Positions 14,568 through 20,124 of a DNA stretch of 20,124 nucleotides are shown here, one piece after another. Where the stretch lies: NCBI GenBank assembly GCA_016840185.1, contig JAEOSV010000007.1, forward strand, positions 1 to 20,124. Reading direction: 5' to 3'. Numbering within the stretch: position 1 is the stretch's first letter; each line of letters opens with the position of its first letter. Source of the stretch: Candidatus Hermodarchaeota archaeon. Its GTDB lineage: Archaea > Asgardarchaeota > Hermodarchaeia > Hermodarchaeales > Hermodarchaeaceae. A model generated the notes under the pieces. It had not been told where the DNA came from, did not search any database, and was given only the letters and a program-made list of their open reading frames with translations. The position numbers were made by a program, and so were the translations under genes.

Positions 14568-15782
14568 ATGGCCAAACAAACTAATTTCAACCACAGTGCT
14601 GGTGTTCCTGTCGACGAACGGGTCATTCAAAGTATGAAACCCTATTTGCGCACCTACTATGGAAATCCATCCTCCGTGCATACTGCAGGCCAACAATCGG
14701 CAAAGGCAATTGCAAACGCTCGCGTACAAGTAGGTCAACTCATTGGTGCGGATTCCAAGGATAGAATCCTGTTCACCAGTAGTGCAACAGAAGCTAACAA
14801 TCTAGCCTTACAGGGATTTGCCCATCGACACCGACGGAAAGGCAATCACCTAATAATCTCTCAGATGGAGCATCTCAGCATCATCAATACATCAAAATTT
14901 CTCAGCAAGCAGGGCTTTGAATACACCCAAGTCCCCGTAGATAAATTGGGAGTTGTTGATACCAAAGCCCTCAAAGACAGCATAACCGACCAGACCATTC
15001 TGATTTCAATTCAGCATGCAAACAATGAAGTCGGCACAATCCAACCCATCGAAAACATCGCAAAAATTGCAAATGCTGCTCAAGTACCTTTGCACGTTGA
15101 TGCCGTTGCCAGTGTGGGTCAAGTGCCAATCAATGTCTCTGACCTCGGCATTGCCTTACTGACCTTGTCCTCAAACGACCTTTATGGACCAAAAGGTGTC
15201 GGAGCTTTGTACGCAAAGAAAGGCGTCGCCCTCCAACCCATCTTACTTGGCGGAGGTCAGGAGTATGGAATCCGATCAGGATCTGAAAATGTTCCTGGTA
15301 TTGTTGGAATGGGTAAAGCTGCAGAAATTGCAATGCACGATTTACCCCAGTATGCTAATCACCTTACGGATCTCCGTGACATTTTAATTAAAGGGGTCCT
15401 CAACAAGGTCGAGGAAGCTTACCTGAATGGACATCCAACCCAACGCCTCCCAAATAATGCTAATATTCGGTTCAGTTACATCGAAGGCGAAGCGATTACA
15501 CTCCACCTCAGCTTTCAAGGATTCCTAGTTGCGACAAGCTCCGCTTGCACGTCAAAAACACTTGCACCCTCTCACTGCCTACTGAGCATGGGCGTTTCTG
15601 AAGCAGAAGCTCATGGCGCGCTGCAACTCACGCTAGGACGTGAAAACACCCAAGCACAAGTCGACCGATTTGTCAAAGTACTCCCACCAATTATCGAAAA
15701 ACTACGGGCAATGTCACCCCTCTCAAAAGATGTCCCCTATGATCTCTTCGAAGATGAAGAACCCGATCATCACCATCATTAA
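14568..15782 (+). CDS. IscS/NifS-like protein lacking the PLP-binding lysine
   Basis: This 404-residue protein is clearly homologous to cysteine desulfurases: FNHSAGVPVDERV, FTSSATEANNLA, MEH (His102), HANNEVGT (150-157), HVDA (Asp178), GGGQEYGIRSGSENV and the mobile-loop Cys327 in SSACTS. The PLP lysine motif SGHK, however, reads SSND (201-204), so Asp204 replaces the lysine and Asn203 the histidine; the Gln near Asp178 is Ala181. The codons AAC GAC differ from His-Lys by three bases, so a single sequencing error is unlikely. As I recall, Archaeoglobus fulgidus IscS has the same SSND motif, lacks desulfurase activity and can offer its loop cysteine as a cluster ligand. A similar scaffold role with the adjacent IscU is the best inference. 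The C-terminus ends in DHHHH, a possible metal-binding tail. A GGGAGAG SD precedes the ATG. Confidence 0.93.
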   Translation: MAKQTNFNHSAGVPVDERVIQSMKPYLRTYYGNPSSVHTAGQQSAKAIANARVQVGQLIGADSKDRILFTSSATEANNLALQGFAHRHRRKGNHLIISQMEHLSIINTSKFLSKQGFEYTQVPVDKLGVVDTKALKDSITDQTILISIQHANNEVGTIQPIENIAKIANAAQVPLHVDAVASVGQVPINVSDLGIALLTLSSNDLYGPKGVGALYAKKGVALQPILLGGGQEYGIRSGSENVPGIVGMGKAAEIAMHDLPQYANHLTDLRDILIKGVLNKVEEAYLNGHPTQRLPNNANIRFSYIEGEAITLHLSFQGFLVATSSACTSKTLAPSHCLLSMGVSEAEAHGALQLTLGRENTQAQVDRFVKVLPPIIEKLRAMSPLSKDVPYDLFEDEEPDHHHH

Positions 15783-15808
15783 GTACCATGAAAGGAGATG
15801 AAGAATAC

Positions 15809-16195
15809 ATGTACAGTGAAAAAGTTGTAGACCATTTCACCAACCCTCGTAACATGGGCGAAATGGAAGATGCCCATGCCGTCGGAAAAGTCGGAAATCC
15901 AACGTGTGGCGACCTTATCTGGATTTACATCAAAGTCAAAGATGATATCATCACAGATATCACCTTCAAAACTTTCGGATGCGCCGCAGCCATTGCTACA
16001 TCAAGCATGGTGACAGAACTCACCAAAGGCAAAACACTCAAAGAAGCCTACCAGATTACACGAAACGATGTCGCAGAAAACCTCGAAGGCCTGCCACCCA
16101 TCAAGATGCACTGCTCAAATCTAGCGGCTGATGGTCTACATAAAGCCATAGACGATTACCTGCAAAAAACTGGACGCACCATTGATGATCTCTAG
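15809..16195 (+). CDS. iscU: IscU-type Fe-S cluster scaffold
   Basis: This 128-residue protein is a typical IscU: MYSEKVVDHFTNPRN at the start, Cys33 with Asp35 in NPTCGD, Cys58 in FGCAAA, and Cys102 in KMHCSN. These four are the cluster-binding and assembly residues of the family. I chose ATG 15809 because it is preceded by GGAGATGA at a spacing of about eight bases and matches the family start; an in-frame ATG at 15788 would add seven residues and lies upstream of the SD. The gene follows IscS by 26 bases and ends the operon, tail to tail with the response-regulator gene (10 bases). It should build Fe-S clusters, probably in complex with the upstream IscS-like protein. Confidence 0.95.
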   Translation: MYSEKVVDHFTNPRNMGEMEDAHAVGKVGNPTCGDLIWIYIKVKDDIITDITFKTFGCAAAIATSSMVTELTKGKTLKEAYQITRNDVAENLEGLPPIKMHCSNLAADGLHKAIDDYLQKTGRTIDDL

Positions 16196-16205
16196 GCCTT
16201 CAAAG

Positions 16206-16592
16206 TCATTCCTCTGAGGCAGTTGTGAGTTTCTCAATGATTTCTTTGAAGGTGTCGGACGAGAGGGCACCTTTGATGAGATAATCTTTGGCTCCCATGT
16301 CCATTACTTCTTGTACGGTCTCATCATCATCAATGGCAGTTAAGGCAACGATTGCCACCTTTGGATATTCAGCTGCTACTTGGCGGATGAGTTCGGTTCC
16401 ACTGATTTTAGGCAGAACCAAATCGACAAAGAAGATGTCAGGAGGATTTGCTTTGAGTTTATCCAGGGCTTCTTTTCCGTCAATGGCAGTTTCTATATCA
16501 TAGTCACGGAGAAGCAACTGGGCTGCCCGTAGAAAGGTTTCGGAGTCATCTGCTAACAGGATTTTAACTTTAGGCGATTTCTTGGAAGCCAA
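16206..16592 (-). CDS. Receiver-only response regulator
   Basis: This is a single CheY-like receiver domain of 128 residues. VKILLADDSE contains the acidic pair (Asp15, Asp16), DIFFVDLVLPKISG has the phospho-acceptor Asp57, LTA has Thr85 and YLIKGA has Lys107, so all the key residues for phosphoryl control are present. No output domain follows. The start is not certain: I use TTG at 16590-16592, which has GGAGG about 12 bases upstream; the open frame extends to an ATG at 16658, but that part overlaps the upstream gene deeply. The gene overlaps the end of the GvpD-like ATPase gene (stop at 16570) by 23 bases, so coupled translation is likely. No histidine kinase lies in the window. Confidence 0.88.
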   Translation of the reverse strand: MASKKSPKVKILLADDSETFLRAAQLLLRDYDIETAIDGKEALDKLKANPPDIFFVDLVLPKISGTELIRQVAAEYPKVAIVALTAIDDDETVQEVMDMGAKDYLIKGALSSDTFKEIIEKLTTASEE

Positions 16593-18036
16593 TGTGTGGT
16601 TTACCCTCCACAAGGTGTGTGTAAATACAGTACTGAGGAGTCGGGGGGTTAATGCCATGGAATACTGTGACTCCCTCTTTGACTGCTAATTTAACGTGAA
16701 TATCTGCCAGGTCCGCAAGATATTGGTTAATAACCGGGGTACTGCTATACCCGATTGTTACGGCTAAATTGCTCTCGGTGGCCGTATCGTTGGCTATTCG
16801 TGTCGCCCAACGAGGAAGATCTGTCGGCCCGAGCCACGAATGTAACCAACCAAATCCCACGACGCTCAGAAGGTCCTTACAACCCTGATTCCGAAGTTCT
16901 TCTAATACCATACTCCAAGCATTTTCAAGGTCGGAACTCTCACGAAACGCGACCGTCTTATAATAGGGTTCGCCCAGTTCTCCAGTTGCACTAGAGACGC
17001 CGAGGCTTGTCGCGGCGCTGGCGAAGAGGCGAAGCCGTGTGTTCAGTTGATCGACAAACCCATATCGTAATGCTGCGGCTTTGAGTCGGCGAAAGCTTAG
17101 TTTGTTTGGTGGGACAATAACCACTCCGCTGTCCTGTCGTAAAAAGTTGGCAACCATATTAAGGACTAGACTGTTCACTGCTTCGTTGGAGACTCCTTCT
17201 GATACGTCGAGGAAAAAGGTGCTCCCTCTTCGGAAACCACCAAAGATATCGTCCAGTGCCTTTATTCCTGAGGAAAATCGTCCACCGGAGTGGGGAATGA
17301 CTTCAAAATCGGAAACACGAACGGCTTGTTCTGCATCGTAGGAGTGCAAGATTGAGAAACGGTTGCCCCGAAGTGAAAATCCGCGCATCGGTTGATCGAT
17401 GGTGGTTCCTCGCAACTTAATCAAGCGTATGCTTCGCCACATTCGACCCGCTGTGAGTTCTTTGGTAACACAGACAATACCATCAACAATATGATCTAAG
17501 GGGGATTCATCAATTCCTTCAACAATTAGTATGATTTTTCCACAAAGGATGCGGCCTAGATTTGTAAGGGCACTTGTTAGTCGTTGTGGATCTGCTTGGG
17601 CGGCTTCGATGATTGCATCAAAGGAGTCAATTACGCACACTGGTGAGGTTAAATCCCTTAGTCGGTCATTCACGGCACTGATGAAGGTCAACTCATCGGA
17701 ATATACCATCCGTGTGTCAGCAGGTTCTCCACACTCAATCGTGGATTCGGGAACCCCCATCAATGAAGGTGTGGCATCGACAATTTGATTCTCTGGTAAA
17801 AACTCAAAGGCCCAAGGAAACTGTGATTTCAAATTCGTGCTTGCCACACGGGATGAGAGATAGATAAAGTTTTCAACACTAAATTTCTCTGGAACCGCTT
17901 CGTTGAGCTGATTCAGAAGGGACAGAGCAAAAGTAGATTTACCGGTTCCGGACCTTCCTTTGACAAGTAGTGTCTGGCCTTGATCTTGTTTCAAGAATTC
18001 AATGAGTTCAGATGGGAGGGTCACGGATATTGGCAC
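16570..18036 (-). CDS. Two-domain GvpD/KaiC-like RecA-fold ATPase with a degenerate second P-loop
   Basis: This 488-residue protein has two RecA-like halves. The first (about 1-235) has an intact Walker A GRSGTGKST (27-35), a Walker B-like VCVIDSFDAI (Asp137) and the late RLIKLRG-x6-MRGF element seen in KaiC relatives. The second begins at SSGIKALDDIFGGFRRGS (255-272), which is KaiC-like, but its P-loop position reads LDVSEGVSNEAV (276-287) with no Gly-Lys-Thr/Ser. Such pairs recall GvpD-type archaeal proteins, although no gas-vesicle gene is present. The C-terminus PHIGFQEIA is simple. The start is uncertain: GTG at 18036, or a second GTG at 18024 with AGGTG nine bases upstream. It follows the GTPase gene by 14 bases and overlaps the receiver gene, so the three are likely one operon. 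ATP binding in the first half is firm; its role is unknown. Confidence 0.82.
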   Translation of the reverse strand: MPISVTLPSELIEFLKQDQGQTLLVKGRSGTGKSTFALSLLNQLNEAVPEKFSVENFIYLSSRVASTNLKSQFPWAFEFLPENQIVDATPSLMGVPESTIECGEPADTRMVYSDELTFISAVNDRLRDLTSPVCVIDSFDAIIEAAQADPQRLTSALTNLGRILCGKIILIVEGIDESPLDHIVDGIVCVTKELTAGRMWRSIRLIKLRGTTIDQPMRGFSLRGNRFSILHSYDAEQAVRVSDFEVIPHSGGRFSSGIKALDDIFGGFRRGSTFFLDVSEGVSNEAVNSLVLNMVANFLRQDSGVVIVPPNKLSFRRLKAAALRYGFVDQLNTRLRLFASAATSLGVSSATGELGEPYYKTVAFRESSDLENAWSMVLEELRNQGCKDLLSVVGFGWLHSWLGPTDLPRWATRIANDTATESNLAVTIGYSSTPVINQYLADLADIHVKLAVKEGVTVFHGINPPTPQYCIYTHLVEGKPHIGFQEIA

Positions 18037-18050
18037 CTTTATTCGATTTT

Positions 18051-18587
18051 TTAAACGGATGAGAGTGTGTGTTCTAAGAGATGTTTGGAAATTGTCTGAA
18101 ACAGCTCTCGGACATTTGTTCCGTCTTTTGCTGAGGTTTCAGAATATCCAAGCATGTTGAGTTTCTTCTTGATCTTCTCGACTTCAGCAGGTTTTACAAC
18201 GCGGTCTTCTTTCAGATCTACTTTATTTCCGACAAGGTATAGAAGAACTTCTGGCGCACCCTGCTTGACATCCTTTACCCATTCTTTGACACATTCCAAG
18301 GTGTCTTTTCGGGTTAAATCAAAGACCACAATGGCGAAATCAGTTCCGAAGAGATACTGTACACGAACGCGTCTGAAGGAAGTTTGCCCTGCTAAACCCC
18401 AAACTTGAAGTGAAATATCAGAGCCATTAACAGATGTTTTAAATGTGGAGATTGCAGCTCCGAGGGTTGCTTTATAGCCTTCATCAAACGAGTCGGTCAT
18501 ATACCGCTTGATGAGTGAGGTTTTGCCTACTGCGTAGTCTCCAATCATGGAAACTTTGAACATATATTGGCTACTTTTTTGCTTCAT
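18051..18587 (-). CDS. Ras/Rab-like small GTPase with an altered G3 motif
   Basis: This 178-residue protein is a stand-alone small GTPase. G1 is GDYAVGKT (16-23), a switch I Thr41 lies in YKATLG, G4 is NKVD (121-124) and G5 is ETSAK (150-154), a form typical of Rab/Ras proteins. G3 reads WGLAGQ (63-68) where WDTAGQ is usual: the Mg-linked Asp is Gly64, while Gln68 is kept. GTP should bind, but hydrolysis or Mg handling may differ. There is no C-terminal prenylation cysteine. Stand-alone genes of this type are abundant in Asgard archaea and known in some other archaea. The ATG at 18587 has a GGTGA SD nine bases upstream; the ATG at residue 9 has none. The GvpD-like ATPase follows 14 bases on, so an ATPase/GTPase switch pair is plausible. 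Confidence 0.92.
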   Translation of the reverse strand: MKQKSSQYMFKVSMIGDYAVGKTSLIKRYMTDSFDEGYKATLGAAISTFKTSVNGSDISLQVWGLAGQTSFRRVRVQYLFGTDFAIVVFDLTRKDTLECVKEWVKDVKQGAPEVLLYLVGNKVDLKEDRVVKPAEVEKIKKKLNMLGYSETSAKDGTNVRELFQTISKHLLEHTLSSV

Positions 18588-18646
18588 TCTGCGTAGTCAC
18601 CAAACCCAATTGGTTTATCCCTCAAGCGGCTATAGTCTTGTGATGA

Positions 18647-18654
18647 GATTTAAG
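18647..18654 (-). promoter_or_regulatory. TATA-like box of the GTPase-ATPase-receiver operon
   Basis: The minus strand reads CTTAAATC, preceded by GAG, about 63 bases before the GTPase ATG. The implied leader is about 38 bases. The alternative run GGATAAACC is closer to the start. Assignment is tentative. Confidence 0.35.
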
Positions 18655-18694
18655 CTCGACGGTTTGTATTCCTCTTTATTCTCCTGGTTTTTGG

Positions 18695-19435
18695 TTATTG
18701 AATGGGTGGTAAATCGGAGACCTGAATCCCTTTTTCACCAATCATGAGTAGGAGTGGATTCATCTGATGGCTTGTTCCTCGCATTTTTCCGATTTCGATG
18801 GTTCTGATACGGACTTGCCCTTGACTCATGAGTTTCATCATGACGACGCCGTCCATGAGAAATCCTTCGACGTCAAACCGTCCAACACTGTCTTCAGATG
18901 GACTCTCTACAGCAACCAAACAGGTTGCTTGGCTCATCCGAAGGGAGCGCACCATGTTGAGCAGGTCGTGACGAATTCGGAATAGGTCCTTGTGTTGTAG
19001 AGTTAGCGTGGAAATCGAGTCGATTGCTACGCGTTTAGCTTTGACGCGTCGAATTTCGCGATGAATGAGTGATAATAACGATTCCATAGAGAATTCTTCA
19101 CGGCCCAAAACTGGATGCTCAGGTTTCAAAACAACCCGCTCATTTTGAATCATTGGTGAAGCATCAACCAGCGCAATCAAGCCCTTGTCCATGAGATCTT
19201 GGAGATCCCAACCAAACTGCTTCATATTGCGAATTGTCGATGCAACTGATTCTTCCATTGACACGAGAACGCCGGGTTCCTTGAACTCGGTTGCGCCTTT
19301 GATAAGAAACTGATTCATCAGAATTGATTTTCCAGTTCCTGGACCGCCACTGACCAAGATTACTGCGCCTTTAGGAAAGCCGCCGTGCAATGCATCATCT
19401 AAACCTGGTATACCTGATTTTGTCTTTTCAGCCAC
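18695..19435 (-). CDS. Single-domain KaiC-family ATPase
   Basis: This 246-residue protein is a one-domain KaiC-like ATPase. It starts with the family signature SGIPGLDDALHGGFPKG, followed by Walker A GGPGTGKS (30-37), the tandem glutamates of VSMEES (61-62), a Walker B-type RVAIDS (Asp139) and the late motif KMRGTSHQMNP (217-227), as in KaiC domains. All the ATPase elements look intact. There is no second domain and no CII-type autophosphorylation part, so a clock role is not implied; in archaea such proteins are thought to act in signalling. I chose GTG 19435, which has GGGGGA just upstream and a TATA-like box about 30 bases upstream; a TTG at 19471 overlaps that box. It lies 107 bases before the GTPase gene on the same strand and may share its regulon. 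Confidence 0.9.
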   Translation of the reverse strand: MAEKTKSGIPGLDDALHGGFPKGAVILVSGGPGTGKSILMNQFLIKGATEFKEPGVLVSMEESVASTIRNMKQFGWDLQDLMDKGLIALVDASPMIQNERVVLKPEHPVLGREEFSMESLLSLIHREIRRVKAKRVAIDSISTLTLQHKDLFRIRHDLLNMVRSLRMSQATCLVAVESPSEDSVGRFDVEGFLMDGVVMMKLMSQGQVRIRTIEIGKMRGTSHQMNPLLLMIGEKGIQVSDLPPIQ

Positions 19436-19459
19436 GCTAATCCCCCGATTAGATGGTCT

Positions 19460-19469
19460 CCTTATATTC
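19460..19469 (-). promoter_or_regulatory. TATA-like box of the KaiC-like gene
   Basis: The minus strand reads GAATATAAGG, about 30 bases before the GTG at 19435. This would give a nearly leaderless transcript and argues against the upstream TTG start. Confidence 0.5.
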
Positions 19470-19617
19470 AAGTCCTATTTGGTGATTTAAGAGGTTTGCG
19501 TATCTTCTCAAAGTATTGGTAAACAACTACAGACTTCCCAAAGGCTTCTGCATTAAAAGTCGGTTTTGTTTTAGGGTCGAAAAATCTCTTTCTCTTGATA
19601 AAGGTAACCAATTTTTT

Positions 19618-19851
19618 TCATCTGCTTCTTTCTTGAAGCAAATACCGAAGTCCAAGACTAAGAAAGAAAAACCCAATTGGTGCGGTAATTAGAAGGCAAC
19701 CCCAGACAAATTGCACCTGAGACGCGGGACTCGGATATGAAGAAACGTGAATCGCATAAGCAAGTGCCGTCATCGTAAATAGACCTCCAATAGCACAGAA
19801 TATTGGACCTTTATACTGCTGAAAACGCGAGTTCTCAACACTATTTGACAT
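19618..19851 (-). CDS. Small two-helix membrane protein, unknown function
   Basis: This 77-residue protein has a short polar head (MSNSVENSRFQQYKG), then two hydrophobic helices (about 16-36 and 48-68) and a basic tail (RYLLQERSR), so both ends are probably cytoplasmic. I do not recognise the family. ATG 19851 is preferred because GGAG lies about 11 bases upstream and a TATA box (19893-19902) sits just beyond; an in-frame ATG at 19911 would put the promoter inside the gene. It lies downstream of an unrecognised gene and upstream of the KaiC-like gene, all on the minus strand. Confidence 0.62.
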   Translation of the reverse strand: MSNSVENSRFQQYKGPIFCAIGGLFTMTALAYAIHVSSYPSPASQVQFVWGCLLITAPIGFFFLSLGLRYLLQERSR

Positions 19852-19892
19852 GAAAAACCACTCCACTTGTGCTAACAGCTTATCAGCTATTA

Positions 19893-19902
19893 TATTTATA
19901 TG
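19893..19902 (-). promoter_or_regulatory. TATA box of the small membrane-protein gene
   Basis: The minus strand reads CATATAAATA, about 46 bases before the ATG at 19851 and just after the stop of the upstream gene (19908). The implied leader is about 20 bases, enough for the GGAG SD. Confidence 0.6.
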
Positions 19903-19907
19903 TGCAT

Positions 19908-20124
19908 TCACTCGTTTTTTTTATTGCTCTTTCTATTTTTAAAGGAAATTAAAGAAACTTTAGGATAACCAAAAAGCGTTTCAATTTCTTCAAGCGCCCC
20001 AAAACCTTTTTTCCTCTCTAAGAGAGCTAGAATAAGAACTTGGTTCCCCGCAACGAATCCTAAGTTGCTGGGGAAAAGACCGAGGGGGCTATCGTGCTTC
20101 TCGATCCAATACTGCAGGGAGGAC
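19908..20124 (-). CDS. C-terminal part of an unrecognised protein, running off the window
   Basis: On the minus strand a frame is open from base 20123 to a TGA at 19908-19910, giving 71 residues with no start codon in the window. The stretch SLQYWIEKHDSPLGLFPSN leads into a hydrophobic helix VAGNQVLILALLERKKG, an acidic helix ALEEIETLFGYPK and a basic tail KNRKSNKKNE. The composition looks like real protein rather than chance, and the stop lies just before the TATA box of the next gene, as expected at a gene end. Alternating helices suggest a small helical domain, but I recognise no family. Confidence 0.55.
   Translation of the reverse strand, partial: SSLQYWIEKHDSPLGLFPSNLGFVAGNQVLILALLERKKGFGALEEIETLFGYPKVSLISFKNRKSNKKNE

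Noticed and set aside
18602..18616. Imperfect inverted repeat AAACC-N5-GGTTT upstream of the GTPase gene
   Set aside because: Five-base arms in an A/T-rich promoter are expected often by chance; there is no second copy or conserved spacing.
18695..19435. Possible circadian-clock KaiC
   Set aside because: It has one RecA domain, no CII-type phosphorylation part, and no kaiA or kaiB nearby. A clock role is not supported.

Overview
The window looks archaeal. TATA-like boxes sit about 25-35 bases upstream of probable transcript starts, several starts are GTG or TTG behind Shine-Dalgarno (SD) sequences, and there are KaiC/GvpD-type RecA-fold ATPases, a PolB2-type DNA polymerase and a lysine-less IscS of the Archaeoglobus type. 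A stand-alone Ras/Rab-like small GTPase and zinc-ribbon-tailed membrane proteins make an Asgard archaeon (possibly Thorarchaeia) my best guess. This is inference only: no rRNA or other phylogenetic marker is present, and I saw no tRNA, CRISPR array or insertion sequence.

Layout. 1-489 (+) is the 3' end of a class I/II aminotransferase, tail to tail with a G+C-rich PolB2-like polymerase (494-2701, -). Next on the minus strand come a multidomain clostripain-like surface protease with a cytoplasmic zinc ribbon (2845-5685), a major facilitator superfamily (MFS) transporter (5747-7084), a small Cys/His protein (7257-7460) and a PadR-family repressor (7474-8046). The PadR promoter carries two operator-like palindromes exactly 20 bp apart. 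A large secreted membrane-anchored protein of unknown function (8373-10613, +) ends at a hairpin plus T-tract and converges on a second, paralogous MFS transporter (10677-11975, -). An acyl-CoA dehydrogenase (12051-13202, -) and a small basic ribbon-helix-helix-like protein (13316-13717, -) follow.

The plus-strand operon 13902-16195 is a sulfur-handling unit: TusA-like carrier, DsrE-like protein, IscS-like protein and IscU scaffold. The IscS-like protein has Asn-Asp where the PLP-binding His-Lys should be, so it is unlikely to be a normal cysteine desulfurase, although its mobile-loop cysteine is intact. The operon has a strong SD and a perfect 17-bp palindrome near the expected transcription start.

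The right end (16206-19435, -) is a signalling cluster: a single-domain KaiC ATPase, a small GTPase with an altered G3 motif, a two-domain GvpD/KaiC-like ATPase whose second P-loop is degenerate, and a receiver-only response regulator overlapping the ATPase gene. A two-helix membrane protein and the C-terminus of an unrecognised gene running off the window complete it.

The strongest candidates for undescribed biology are the GTPase/GvpD-like ATPase/receiver cluster, the TusA-DsrE-IscS(Asp)-IscU operon with its palindromic operator, and the PadR/Cys-peptide/MFS operon.
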